Shown piece by piece: positions 16,555-25,064 of a stretch of 64,000 nucleotides of DNA; position 1 is the stretch's first letter; the number at the start of each line of letters is the position of its first letter. The stretch is from positions 372,001-436,000 of the forward strand of contig NZ_AP026671.1 in assembly GCF_027946175.1 (NCBI RefSeq), written 5' to 3'. Made by a program: the position numbers and the translations under genes. This DNA is from Nitratiruptor tergarcus DSM 16512. Lineage in GTDB: Bacteria; Campylobacterota; Campylobacteria; Campylobacterales; Nitratiruptoraceae. The notes beneath the pieces are model-generated. The model made no database searches. It had not been told where the DNA came from and was given only the letters and a program-made list of their open reading frames with translations.

Positions 16555-17686
16555 AAGGTTGAGTGACAAAAATTGTTGTATGTAGTTGAAGTTGATTGTC
16601 TAAGAAATTTTCTTTACATACTCTTGTCTTTTCTCCATGCTCTGCGAGGAATGCATCTATACCGCAAAGTGTTACATAATTGAGCCATTCATAGAAGAGA
16701 TCTTGCTCAAAAAGGGCATTGAGAGCATCTATATCTTTAGGAATAGATGAAGAGATAGCTGCAATGAAGAGATTACTGCGATCTTTTGGTTGTGTAAGTT
16801 TAAAAAGTTTTGGAGAAAAGTTTATCTGTGTAGATAACTTTTTGGCAGGAACAATATCATAGAGGCGCATTTGCGAAAGAGTTAGCGATGTTGTAATGAG
16901 AGGTGTATTAAAGAGTACTGCAGAGCTATTGAGTTCTTCATTGTCTTTGAGAATATTTTTGAGATTGGCATAGCTATTATCTACTGCATAAAGCTCAGTA
17001 CTTTGCATACTTTGCTCTGTTGCTAATGTTGTAAGTAGTTGGGAGAGCGGTGAACGTTCAAGGTAGAATATGGCAAGCTTTTCTTGATTGTTGTGTAAAA
17101 GTTTTTCAAGTTGCTCTGTATAATCAATTCCACCAAAATAAAAATTTTTAGAAGTGTTGATATATTTTTTATTGATAGTAGGAATAAAAAGAGGAGAATT
17201 GGAATCTATCTGTGAAACTTCTTCTTTTTCATCAAAAGTGGCCAATACAATGGTGATTGTATCTTTGTCTTCTGGGATATTTGCAAAACTACTATTGTTG
17301 TCCATAGTAAGAAGATCGATATTAAAATGCTGTTTTGTTTGTAAAAAGTATCCAAGCAAAGATTTCATGATTTTATTTGCAATAGGTGTTGTATGCTTTT
17401 TACAAACAAGACGAATAGAGAAATGTTTTGTAGTTATTGGTTGTACATGGAAAAGTTTTGTTAGTGTAATATATTGATCTTTGTAATTTTCTATGTTCTC
17501 TTTGTTTGCATGTGCCAAAAAAGAGAAGTATTCTTCATTTTGTAGCATGTTAGCAAGACAATAGCTATCACATTTATATGTATCTATATTGATGAATGTA
17601 GTTTTTGGAAGAGGCAGTGGTGATAAATATCTCCCTGATGCCCATAAAACTGTAATTGAAATAAAAAAGATTAAGAGATTTCGCAT
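16505..17686 (-). CDS. Periplasmic protein, possibly type 1 substrate-binding fold (hypothetical)
   Basis: I do not recognise a named family. Residues 1-17 form a signal peptide (LLIFFISITVLWA|SG). The 393-residue product has alternating strands and helices of about 25-30 residues (FSIRLVCKKH, TITIVLATFD, LAIFYLERSPLSQLLTTLA, SSAVLFNTPLITTSL). This resembles the two-lobed fold of LppC/penicillin-binding-protein activator and ABC receptors. Four cysteines occur, two near the N-terminus (YKCDSYC). It starts 16 bases inside the uracil-DNA glycosylase gene and shares its transcript. Confidence 0.8.
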   Translation of the reverse strand: MRNLLIFFISITVLWASGRYLSPLPLPKTTFINIDTYKCDSYCLANMLQNEEYFSFLAHANKENIENYKDQYITLTKLFHVQPITTKHFSIRLVCKKHTTPIANKIMKSLLGYFLQTKQHFNIDLLTMDNNSSFANIPEDKDTITIVLATFDEKEEVSQIDSNSPLFIPTINKKYINTSKNFYFGGIDYTEQLEKLLHNNQEKLAIFYLERSPLSQLLTTLATEQSMQSTELYAVDNSYANLKNILKDNEELNSSAVLFNTPLITTSLTLSQMRLYDIVPAKKLSTQINFSPKLFKLTQPKDRSNLFIAAISSSIPKDIDALNALFEQDLFYEWLNYVTLCGIDAFLAEHGEKTRVCKENFLDNQLQLHTTIFVTQPFSFEEKQIPPENMAEF

Positions 17687-18339
17687 AGCAGCTCTTTTAT
17701 TTTAAGAAGATCTTGATATGCCTCTTTTTTCTTTGACGGGTTTCTCAAAAGAAAACTCGGATGAAAAGTAGGTATGAGAATGCGATTGCGAAACTGAATA
17801 ACCTCCCCTCTAATTTTTGATATAGGAGTATTGTCGCCTGTGAGATGCTTGTAGCTTGTGCTACCAAGTGCTACAATAATCTTAGGATTGATGATTTCTA
17901 TCTGTTTGAAAAGGTAAGGAATACATTTACTCACCTCTTCAGGTGTCGGAACGCGATTATTTGGTGGACGACATTTGACTATATTTGCAATAAAAACATC
18001 GCTTCTTGAGATTTCGAGCACGTTTTCAATCATTTTTGTTAGCAGCTGTCCAGCTCTTCCGACAAAAGGTCTGCCTGTCTCATCTTCAGTTGCACCCGGT
18101 CCTTCACCTACAAACATGAGCTTGGCATGAGGATTGCCTTCGCCAAAAACGACATTTTTTCTTGTTTTACTTAAATCACATAAATGGCATGAAAGAACAA
18201 TTTTTCTGAGCTCTTCTAGATCGTCAGGAAGTTTGTCATGAGATGGTTGTTTGAGAGTTATAGGATTCATATATGTTTCACCTAACCATTGTTGTTGATA
18301 GAGATTATAAAGAATTTTGAGTTTTTGCGTTTGTGCCAT
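17671..18339 (-). CDS. Uracil-DNA glycosylase, family 4 (Fe-S)
   Basis: The 222-residue protein has the family 4 layout. CHLCDLSKTR gives the first two iron-sulfur cysteines, VGEGPGATEDETGRPFVGRAG is the uracil pocket (GEGPG plus GRPFVGRAG), and CRPPNNRVPTPEEVSKC supplies the other two cysteines. The late HPSFLLR block is the leucine-loop motif with catalytic histidine. It removes uracil from DNA, which matters in warm habitats where cytosine deaminates faster. The N-terminal 25 residues before the conserved part may be partly non-coding, as several in-frame starts exist. Confidence 0.93.
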   Translation of the reverse strand: MAQTQKLKILYNLYQQQWLGETYMNPITLKQPSHDKLPDDLEELRKIVLSCHLCDLSKTRKNVVFGEGNPHAKLMFVGEGPGATEDETGRPFVGRAGQLLTKMIENVLEISRSDVFIANIVKCRPPNNRVPTPEEVSKCIPYLFKQIEIINPKIIVALGSTSYKHLTGDNTPISKIRGEVIQFRNRILIPTFHPSFLLRNPSKKKEAYQDLLKIKELLCEIS

Positions 18340-18378
18340 GAAGAAATATTACAAAAGAGGTAATTAAAAAGAGGTTAA

Positions 18379-18394
18379 AGGGGCTTAAGCCCCT
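18379..18394 (-). terminator. Rho-independent terminator after superoxide reductase
   Basis: The perfect palindrome AGGGGCTTAAGCCCCT starts one base after the stop codon of the superoxide reductase gene and is followed on the minus strand by a T-rich stretch ending in CTTTTT. The stem has seven or eight pairs with a minimal loop. Confidence 0.7.
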
Positions 18395-18395
18395 C

Positions 18396-18779
18396 TTATT
18401 CAGTTACTTCTACTTCTACTGGATCGCTTTCCCAAAGACCATGTTTTGTACAGTAACTCATTGCTGTGAGTTTCATCTTTTTTGTTGGAACTACGTAGAA
18501 ATCTACTTCTGTTTGTGAGCATTGATTTCCAAGGCTTCCTGGTGTGAAAGTTGCTTGACCAAGAAGTCTTTCACCATCCCAGAGTTGCACATACGCAATA
18601 TAGTGATCAAAATCATCTGGATGGCAGTACTCATTTCCAACTCTTACTTTTACTGGAAATTTTTCACCTTTTTTTGCTGTACTTTCACAGTGAATAAATG
18701 GTGAATGTCTATCGATGTAGTCCTTTTTTGCTTCTTTATCAACTTGAGAAATGTCTACATATCTATTGATTTTTGGCAT
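18396..18779 (-). CDS. Superoxide reductase (class II, neelaredoxin-like)
   Basis: The 127-residue protein shows the mononuclear iron centre of superoxide reductases: HSPFIHC near the N-terminus, HPDDFDHYI in the middle (two histidines), and YCTKHGLWES near the C-terminus (the cysteine and last histidine). There is no N-terminal desulforedoxin domain. It reduces superoxide to peroxide without making oxygen, the usual choice of anaerobes and microaerophiles. The nearby glutamate or lysine loop cannot be assigned with certainty. The ATG at 18779 is preceded by AAAAAGGAGGCAAGC; an upstream in-frame ATG is rejected. It ends in its own terminator and is probably monocistronic. Confidence 0.93.
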   Translation of the reverse strand: MPKINRYVDISQVDKEAKKDYIDRHSPFIHCESTAKKGEKFPVKVRVGNEYCHPDDFDHYIAYVQLWDGERLLGQATFTPGSLGNQCSQTEVDFYVVPTKKMKLTAMSYCTKHGLWESDPVEVEVTE

Positions 18780-18887
18780 GCTTGCCTCCTTTTTTTGTTT
18801 TTGCACTACTATTTTACACGAAAAAAATTAAAATAGGATAAAATTTATCCTATTTACAGCTAGGCAAGAATAAGATAAAATTTCGTT

Positions 18888-19172
18888 ATGATAAAAAAGG
18901 TGTTAAAAAGTATCAAAAGAAGTTGGAAAAAGCTTGTAATTGTTTTTATTCGTGAGAGCAGGGAAACAAAGAGGATGCTGGAAGTTTATATGTTTCAAAG
19001 AAATAATAAGGAGCTTATGCAGTTTGCAAATAGACAACTTGTAGATATTTTTAAAATTCTCTTTTTGTTTCCAATAACGTTGTTACCTGGATCTGTGATT
19101 ATTGTAACGCTACTTGAGATTATTGCGAAAGCTTTTGGAGCTACTATTTTTCCTAAAAAGACAAAATTTTAA
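18888..19172 (+). CDS. Small membrane protein with LETM1-like segment
   Basis: The 94-residue product begins with a basic amphipathic helix (MIKKVLKSIKRSWKKL) and contains one hydrophobic stretch with an early proline, LFLFPITLLPGSVIIVTLLEIIAKAFG, ending in FPKKTKF. That order resembles the membrane segment and following motif of LETM1-type ion-exchange proteins (F-P-x-LP-G-S-x), of which small relatives occur in bacteria. I assign only a membrane protein with a possible LETM1 relation. No strong ribosome site precedes the ATG. It converges with sdhE. Confidence 0.65.
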   Translation: MIKKVLKSIKRSWKKLVIVFIRESRETKRMLEVYMFQRNNKELMQFANRQLVDIFKILFLFPITLLPGSVIIVTLLEIIAKAFGATIFPKKTKF

Positions 19173-19174
19173 GC

Positions 19175-19190
19175 TCCGGCTTATGCCGGA
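19175..19190 (-). terminator. Hairpin at the end of sdhE, stop codon in the loop
   Basis: TCCGGC-TTAT-GCCGGA forms a six-pair GC-rich stem. On the minus strand it carries the sdhE stop codon in its loop and is followed by AGCTTAAAATTTTG. It lies between two convergent genes and could stop transcription from either side, although the T-run is weak. Confidence 0.5.
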
Positions 19191-20065
19191 ACTTCTGTAA
19201 CGTGATGCTTGAGTCCTAACTCTTCTGGAGTACAGCCTAGAGCAAGACCTATGAGTTGTGGAAGATGGAGGATAGGCATTGGATTTGGTAATTCTCTTCC
19301 AATTGTCTTTACTGCTGCTTTTTGCTTAACATCGAGATTGAGATGGCAGAGTGGGCATGGAGTTACCATGAGATCTGCATTGTTATCAAGAGCATCTACA
19401 ATTGCATTGCCAGTGAGTATGTTGGATGTTTTTGGGGCTTGCAAATCTACATGAAACCCACAGCATTTATTTTTATGCTCATAATCAACACTATTCCCCT
19501 CTAATGCTTGAATGAGCTCATCTAGGGAAGTTGGATTATATGGATTTTCTTTGCTTCTATTAAAATGGTGATGCAATTCGCTTGGGCGAATGTTATGGCA
19601 GCCATAAAATGGAGCGATATTGAGTTCACTAAGTGGTTTGACAACTTTTTTGCGAAGATTATCTAGTCCATAATCTTCAATGAGTGCATAGAGAAAGTGG
19701 CGTACATTACTTGTTCCTTTATAAACAAGTCCTACCTCTTCTAGTTTTTCATTTACTTTTGCTTTGAGTTCTGGATCACTATCGAGTTTATGTTTGGTCA
19801 TTGCGGTATTGAGTTGACAGGTATTACAGATTGTTACCATATCAAGTCCGCGTTTTTCAGCATAGCAGATATTTCTTGCATTGAGCACATAGCTCAAAAA
19901 AGCATCAAAATCTTGCAAATGGCTTGCTCCACAACAGCTTGCTTCATCAAGAAGTACAAGTTCAATGTCGAGTTTTTTAGCAATTGCTAAAGTGGATTTG
20001 AGCAGTTCAGGAGTACTCTCTCTTGCTGTACATCCAGTATAGAGTGCATATTTTAATTTACTCAT
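19181..20065 (-). CDS. sdhE: Succinate dehydrogenase/fumarate reductase subunit E (two CCG domains)
   Basis: The 294-residue protein has two cysteine-rich CCG domains as in heterodisulfide reductase subunit B. The first has YTGCTARES ... CCGASHLQ ... CNTCQLN; the second has YGCHNIRP ... KCCGFHVD ... CPLCHLN. In E-type succinate:quinone oxidoreductases this subunit replaces the haem b anchor, binds iron-sulfur clusters and links to the membrane quinone by amphipathic helices. Gene order sdhA-sdhB-sdhE with 9-10 base gaps makes one operon. In autotrophic Campylobacterota the complex may run as fumarate reductase in the reverse TCA cycle; direction cannot be read from sequence. This is unrelated to the flavinylation factor also called SdhE. 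Confidence 0.93.
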   Translation of the reverse strand: MSKLKYALYTGCTARESTPELLKSTLAIAKKLDIELVLLDEASCCGASHLQDFDAFLSYVLNARNICYAEKRGLDMVTICNTCQLNTAMTKHKLDSDPELKAKVNEKLEEVGLVYKGTSNVRHFLYALIEDYGLDNLRKKVVKPLSELNIAPFYGCHNIRPSELHHHFNRSKENPYNPTSLDELIQALEGNSVDYEHKNKCCGFHVDLQAPKTSNILTGNAIVDALDNNADLMVTPCPLCHLNLDVKQKAAVKTIGRELPNPMPILHLPQLIGLALGCTPEELGLKHHVTEVPA

Positions 20066-20075
20066 AGCCAGTCCT

Positions 20076-21032
20076 TTAAAATTTTACCGTAGAAGATGTT
20101 TTGATAAGTTTTTTGATTTCATCAAGATTTTTTGATTTTGGCATATTCCAAGGCATAACAATTTTACCTTTTTTAAACATTTCCAAAGCTTCAGGAATAT
20201 GTTTTAAAACACCAAAACCTTCACTATAGGCTACAAGATGCCCCTCATCCAAGATTCCATGTTTTTCAATTGATTTTTTAAATCCCACAGCATGGCGCGT
20301 TGCAACATTGTTTTTTGCTACACCTTCTTCAAAGATTTGATTGTGTAGTTTAGTTATTTTACCTATTGGGTCAATCTCTTTAGGACACGCCTCTGCACAC
20401 TCATAGCATTTTACGCAGTCCCAAACACCTTGACCTAATATATCTACAATCTCAAGGCGCTCTTTTTTTGCATTATCTCTTACATCTGCAGTAAAGCGAT
20501 AGGCTTTTTCAAATGCAGCTGGACCAAGATAATCTTCATTTACTTCTACCACAGGACAAGCGTAGTAGCAGCAACCACACTGGATACAGTAGTCTGCTTC
20601 TTCAAGCTGTTCAGCCTCTTTTGGAGAAATGATATTCTCCATTGTTGGATGTTCATCAATCTCTGCTTCGAGCCAAGGTTTAACAGTTTCATACTTTTTC
20701 CAAAAGTCTGCTTTATCTACAACCATATCCTTGATAACACGCTTTTTGCTCACAGGCTCGATTACAAGCTCATTGCCAAAAAGCTCAATCATATCTACCA
20801 TACGCTCTTTACATGCAAGAGTGCTTCTACCATTTACTTTTACAGCACAACTTCCACAAATACCATGGCGGCAACTTCTTCGGTATGTAAAACTTCCATC
20901 GTGCTCCCATTTTATGCGATTGAGTACATCAAGCACTACATCTTTAGGATCGATTTGCATCTCAATCGTATCGTAATGGGGGAGATAATCTGTTTCTGCA
21001 TTAAAACGAAAAACTTTTAGTGTAATTTTCAT
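20076..21032 (-). CDS. sdhB: Succinate dehydrogenase/fumarate reductase iron-sulfur subunit
   Basis: The subunit carries the full set of cluster motifs. The [2Fe-2S] site is CRHGICGSCAVKVNG with a later ACK cysteine. The [4Fe-4S] and [3Fe-4S] sites are built from CIQCGCCYYACPV and CVKCYECAEACPKEIDP. It transfers electrons from the flavoprotein to the CCG subunit. The product has 318 residues from the ATG at 21032, which is six bases from AGAGGGG; an ATG one codon earlier is closer to the site. The C-terminal extension after the last cluster (about 90 residues with GILDEGHLVAYSEGFGVL) is typical of the E-type complexes rather than of E. coli SdhB. Confidence 0.95.
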   Translation of the reverse strand: MKITLKVFRFNAETDYLPHYDTIEMQIDPKDVVLDVLNRIKWEHDGSFTYRRSCRHGICGSCAVKVNGRSTLACKERMVDMIELFGNELVIEPVSKKRVIKDMVVDKADFWKKYETVKPWLEAEIDEHPTMENIISPKEAEQLEEADYCIQCGCCYYACPVVEVNEDYLGPAAFEKAYRFTADVRDNAKKERLEIVDILGQGVWDCVKCYECAEACPKEIDPIGKITKLHNQIFEEGVAKNNVATRHAVGFKKSIEKHGILDEGHLVAYSEGFGVLKHIPEALEMFKKGKIVMPWNMPKSKNLDEIKKLIKTSSTVKF

Positions 21033-21044
21033 CATTGACCCCTC

Positions 21045-22760
21045 TTAATATTTTCTTTCTTGAGGTTCGAATTTACCAAGAACCACTTCACCATATTCGA
21101 GGCTGATATTACCCTCTTTATCCATATATGCATAAGTATGTTTGAGGAAATTTTCATCATCACGTTGTGGATAGTCTTCACGGAAATGTGCCCCACGAGA
21201 CTCTTTTCTTGCTATTGCTCCTTCTACTATGAAGGTTGCATAATCAAGCATATGTCCAAGCTCTATAGCCTCTTGAAGATCTGTATTGAAAGTTTTGGAT
21301 TTGTCATCGATACGAATATTTTTGAAGCGTTCGCGAAGATCTTTTAAAATCTCTTTTTGTTTAAGCAGTGACTCTTCAGTTCTAAATACGCCACAATTTT
21401 CAAACATTGTATCTTGCAATTCTTGGCGAAGTTGTGCACTTGTTTCGTTACCGTTGTTTGTGAGGACAAATTCGATCTCTTTAAGCATGTTTTTTGCTTC
21501 TTCTGGATGTGCAATTTCGCAAGAGATACCTTTTTCAAGATCTTTTACAATGCTCTCTCCTACATGGCGGCCAAAAAAGAGCGCTTCAAGCAAGGAGTTT
21601 GCGCCTAAGCGGTTTGCACCATGAACACTCACACAAGCACACTCACCAGCTGCATAGAGTCCTTCAGTAAGCTCTGTTGGGCTTTTCTTTACATGTCCAT
21701 CAATATCTACTGGGATACCACCCATTGAGTAGTGGGCAGTTACTGTAATCATAATTGGCTCTTTGACCATATCTTGGCCAAGGAATGTAATAGCAAGATC
21801 GCGAAGTTCCGGAAGTCTTTCCATTATTTTTTCTTCACCTAAATGTGTAAGATCAAGATAAACTGCCATACCATCAGGACCTACACCTCTGCCTTCTCGA
21901 ATTTCATTCATAATTGCTCGTGCTACCACATCGCGAGGTGCAAGCTCCATTTTCTCTGGCGCATACTTTTCCATAAAGCGCTCGCCATTTTTATTAAAGA
22001 GTTTTCCTCCCTCACCCCGTGCAGCTTCACTGATTAAGATCCCACTACCAGCAAGGCCTGAAGGGTGGAACTGTACAAACTCCATATCTTCTAATGGAAG
22101 TCCGTGGCGGGCAAAAATACTCAGACCATCTCCAGTGTTTGCATGAGCGTTTGAGTTGATTTTGAAAGCTCTTGCATAGCCGCCCGTTGCAAACATAACT
22201 GCTTTTGCATTAAAAATTGCTGGCTCCATATTGCGTAAATTGAATGCTACCACTCCATACGCTTTACCATCTTTGTAGAGAATATCAGCTACATACCACT
22301 CATCCCAAAACTCAACGCCTTCTCTGTGTGCTTGCTCGTAAATAGTTTGTAAGAGGGTAAGACCTGTTCTATCTTTGGCAAAGCATGCTCTAGGTTTACT
22401 CTGTCCACCAAATGGTCTTTGCGCAATACGTCCATCTTCTCTTCTACTAAAAGCGGCTCCCATATGCTCTATCCAGCGGATAGTTTCTGGTGCTTTAGAA
22501 CACATAAGCTCTACTGCATTTTGATCTGCTAAGTAGTCACTCCCTTTGACAGTATCAAACATATGCAGTTCGACATCATCCTCTTCGCTCAAAGCTGCAT
22601 TTACTCCACCTTGCGCTGCGCCTGAGTGGCTGCGAAGGGGATGAAGTTTAGTTAAAACAACTACGTTTTTTCCTGCTTTTTTGATCTCTCTGGCTGCGGC
22701 ACATCCAGCTAGTCCTGCGCCGACAATAACGACATCATAAGAGTAAATAGGTACTTCCAT
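21045..22760 (-). CDS. sdhA: Succinate dehydrogenase/fumarate reductase flavoprotein
   Basis: The 571-residue flavoprotein shows the FAD-binding DVVIVGAGLAGCAAA, the histidine for covalent FAD in RSHSGAAQGG, the active-site FVQFHPSGL, and the late HGANRLGANSLLEAL region. There is no twin-arginine signal: the protein starts MEVPIYSYDVV directly into the Rossmann fold. This differs from the periplasmic methylmenaquinol:fumarate reductase MfrA of Wolinella, which has a Tat signal. The complex therefore faces the cytoplasm. It is the first gene of the sdhABE operon; AAAGGA precedes the ATG. Confidence 0.97.
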   Translation of the reverse strand: MEVPIYSYDVVIVGAGLAGCAAAREIKKAGKNVVVLTKLHPLRSHSGAAQGGVNAALSEEDDVELHMFDTVKGSDYLADQNAVELMCSKAPETIRWIEHMGAAFSRREDGRIAQRPFGGQSKPRACFAKDRTGLTLLQTIYEQAHREGVEFWDEWYVADILYKDGKAYGVVAFNLRNMEPAIFNAKAVMFATGGYARAFKINSNAHANTGDGLSIFARHGLPLEDMEFVQFHPSGLAGSGILISEAARGEGGKLFNKNGERFMEKYAPEKMELAPRDVVARAIMNEIREGRGVGPDGMAVYLDLTHLGEEKIMERLPELRDLAITFLGQDMVKEPIMITVTAHYSMGGIPVDIDGHVKKSPTELTEGLYAAGECACVSVHGANRLGANSLLEALFFGRHVGESIVKDLEKGISCEIAHPEEAKNMLKEIEFVLTNNGNETSAQLRQELQDTMFENCGVFRTEESLLKQKEILKDLRERFKNIRIDDKSKTFNTDLQEAIELGHMLDYATFIVEGAIARKESRGAHFREDYPQRDDENFLKHTYAYMDKEGNISLEYGEVVLGKFEPQERKY

Positions 22761-22796
22761 TCAGGTTGTCCTTTTATTGAAGTTAGGATTTTTACG

Positions 22797-22802
22797 ATTA
22801 TA
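22797..22802 (-). promoter_or_regulatory. Probable -10 box of the sdhABE operon
   Basis: On the minus strand TATAAT occurs 37 bases before the sdhA ATG within an A/T-rich spacer. No -35 is evident. The 137-base divergent spacer to thiL holds no gene; a TACAAT near 22865 may serve thiL. Confidence 0.5.
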
Positions 22803-22897
22803 TCATTTAAAATACTAAAAAATATTAAAAGCTATCAAAGCTCTTTTTTTAAGGGCTCCTTTGTTACAATATTTACCAAATATTCAAGGATAGAGCC

Positions 22898-23716
22898 TTG
22901 CAAAAAGAGTTTTATTATATAAGTTTGTTTAATAGTAAATTTATAGGGGATGATGGTGCTTACATTGATGGAATGGTCTATAGCGCCGATGGCTTTTGTG
23001 AAGATATCCATTTTAAAAAGGAATGGATGAGTCTAAAGCAGATTGCTAGAAAGGCGATGCTTGTCAATATTTCAGATGTAATTGCTATGAATGCAAAGCC
23101 TCAATTTGCCTTAATAACTATTAAAATCCCTAAAAATTTTACAAATAAAATGTTCCATCAAATACAAGAGGGATTGGCAAAAACTGCACAGGAATATGGT
23201 ATAGAGATAATTGGAGGTGATACAGTAGCTGGCAAAAAACTTGATATTGCCATTACGCTTGTCTCTGCTACCAAAAAGCCCATTTTTCGTAAGCCTTTGC
23301 GCCAGGGATATCTTTTGGCACATACTGGGACACTGGGAAGTGTGAAAAAGGATTTGAGAAAACTTTTAAGAGGTGGAAAAGTCTCCAAAAAATCTAAATT
23401 TATTGCCCCCCAATTGCGAAAAGATTTTATGCATCGTGCAAATAGGTTTATCCAAGCTTGTATGGATATTAGTGATGGGCTTTTTGATGATTTGGAAAAA
23501 ATGACAAGGCTCAACAAAGTTGGCATAAAATTTTTGCGCAAAATTCCAAAAAGGGTAGGGTGTAGTGGAGAGGAGTATGAGCTTCTCTTTGCTTTTGATC
23601 CAAAAGATTACAAAGCCATCGTACGCCGCGCAAAGCAAGCACGAACAAAAATAACTATTTTTGGTAGAGTTACGCGTAGAAGCTATCGCAATATTTGTAA
23701 ACCAAACCATTTTTAA
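22898..23716 (+). CDS. thiL: Thiamine-monophosphate kinase
   Basis: The 272-residue protein matches ThiL of the PurM-like ATP-binding superfamily: FIGDDGAYIDG and SADGFCEDIHF near the N-terminus with metal-binding aspartates, IGGDTVAG in the middle, CMDISDGLFDDL, and the late CSGEEYELLFAF block. It makes thiamine diphosphate from the monophosphate. The start is TTG, supported by AAGGA seven bases before; no ATG is available near the conserved N-terminus. It is a little shorter than usual. It is followed after nine bases by truD. Confidence 0.93.
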   Translation: MQKEFYYISLFNSKFIGDDGAYIDGMVYSADGFCEDIHFKKEWMSLKQIARKAMLVNISDVIAMNAKPQFALITIKIPKNFTNKMFHQIQEGLAKTAQEYGIEIIGGDTVAGKKLDIAITLVSATKKPIFRKPLRQGYLLAHTGTLGSVKKDLRKLLRGGKVSKKSKFIAPQLRKDFMHRANRFIQACMDISDGLFDDLEKMTRLNKVGIKFLRKIPKRVGCSGEEYELLFAFDPKDYKAIVRRAKQARTKITIFGRVTRRSYRNICKPNHF

Positions 23717-23725
23717 AGGCATTGT

Positions 23726-24817
23726 ATGGATAGACTCTTTTTTTTAGATCATGTTCCAATAAATTTCTATTTTCGCCAGAGCCCTGAGACATTTGTAGTC
23801 GAAGAGGTGCCACTCTATCCTTTCAGTGGTGAGGGAGAGCATCTCATTGTACAAATACGCAAAAAAAATCTTACCACATGGCAGATGTTGCAGGTTATTA
23901 GTGAACAAACGGGAGTAAAGGTACGTGATATTGGCTATGCTGGACTCAAAGACAAGAATGCTTTGACTTATCAGTACATCTCTTTGCCAAAAAAATATGA
24001 AAAGCATTTGGACTCTTTTTCTCACCCGCAAATAAAAATTGTGCAGATCACTTATCATAAAAATAAGATTCGCTTGGGACATCTCAAAGGAAACAGATTT
24101 TTTATAAGACTCAAAAAAGTATCACCCGTTGATGCCAAAAAAATATCTAACGTATTAAAAATTATCGAAAAAGAGGGGATGCCAAACTATTTTGGATATC
24201 AAAGATTTGGAATAGAAGGGGATAACTTTCAAAAAGGTTATGATATTGTCCATAATAATCTTCAGATTAAAAATATTAAGAAACGTAAACTTTTTCTTAA
24301 TGCCTATCAAAGTCATCTATTTAATTTATGGTTGAGTAAACGTATAGAGCTGAGTAAACTCTTAGACAGTTTTGCACCAAAAGAGCTTACTAATATCTTT
24401 GATTTACCTTTGGTAATGATAAAAGAGCTTCAATCACAGCAACAGTTTTTTAAAGTTTTCCCTGGAGATATCTGCAAACACTATCCTATGGGAAAGATTT
24501 TTTTTGTTGACGATCCAGTAGGTGAAGCAAATCGATTTATGCAAAGAAGTATTTCTGTAACTGGACTACTACCAGGAGAGAAAACTCCAAGAGCAGAGGG
24601 ACTAGCCAGAGAAATAGAGAAAGATTTTGATGATGCAGCAATCTTTATGAAAGGTGATAGGAGATATGCCTGGGTTTTCCCGCAAGAGATTGAGGGAGTT
24701 TATAAAGAGTCTGAAGCATGGTATGAACTACGCTTTTTTTTACCGAAAGGAAGTTATGCTACAATCTTGCTTGAAGAGATTGCTCATAAAAAATTAAAGG
24801 AAGAGAATGAGAGCTGA
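23726..24817 (+). CDS. truD: tRNA pseudouridine(13) synthase
   Basis: The 363-residue enzyme isomerises U13 of tRNA-Glu. The catalytic block GYAGLKDKNALTYQ (aspartate in LKD) lies near residue 75, preceded by VEEVPLYPFSGEGEHLIVQI, and the PNYFGYQRFG motif near residue 152 is the family hallmark. The long insertion domain characteristic of TruD follows, with GDICKHYPMG and TGLLPGEKTPRAEG. Its end overlaps the next small gene by eleven bases. Confidence 0.96.
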   Translation: MDRLFFLDHVPINFYFRQSPETFVVEEVPLYPFSGEGEHLIVQIRKKNLTTWQMLQVISEQTGVKVRDIGYAGLKDKNALTYQYISLPKKYEKHLDSFSHPQIKIVQITYHKNKIRLGHLKGNRFFIRLKKVSPVDAKKISNVLKIIEKEGMPNYFGYQRFGIEGDNFQKGYDIVHNNLQIKNIKKRKLFLNAYQSHLFNLWLSKRIELSKLLDSFAPKELTNIFDLPLVMIKELQSQQQFFKVFPGDICKHYPMGKIFFVDDPVGEANRFMQRSISVTGLLPGEKTPRAEGLAREIEKDFDDAAIFMKGDRRYAWVFPQEIEGVYKESEAWYELRFFLPKGSYATILLEEIAHKKLKEENES

Positions 24818-25037
24818 ATATAAAGAAGAGTGCAGATATGCAGAAGATATAGCAGAAGATACAAAAGCAGTATTAGAAAAATGGCTTAAACGCTATGGAT
24901 GGGACATTCCTGAACTTGATGAAGATGTTGCAGCTAAACTTATCCTTACACAGATGCGCAAAACTCTTGATGAACTAGAAGTTCAATATTGCGGAGGCTC
25001 CTGTGGTACGGAACCTCCAAGTTGTGAAACTCCTTAG
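24807..25037 (+). CDS. Conserved small hypothetical protein with C-terminal Cys motif
   Basis: The 76-residue acidic protein has a helical N-terminal part (AEDIAEDTKAVLEKWLKRYGWDIP), an LTQMRKTLDELEVQ helix, and a C-terminal CGGSCGTEPPSCETP tail with three cysteines. It could bind a metal, but I do not recognise a family. The ATG has AAGGAAGAG in front and overlaps truD, so it belongs to the thiL-truD transcript. It converges with the secreted protein gene at 25034, overlapping by four bases. Confidence 0.75.
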   Translation: MRAEYKEECRYAEDIAEDTKAVLEKWLKRYGWDIPELDEDVAAKLILTQMRKTLDELEVQYCGGSCGTEPPSCETP

Positions 25038-25064
25038 AGTCCTGGAAAAGGACTCCCTAGAGTT
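25029..25064. terminator. Inverted repeat between convergent genes
   Basis: GAGTCC (25037-25042) and GGACTC (25050-25055) pair around a 7-base loop, and the outer ACTC/GAGT and TA/TA positions extend the stem. It spans the stops of both convergent genes. No T-run follows, so the terminator call is weak. Confidence 0.4.
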
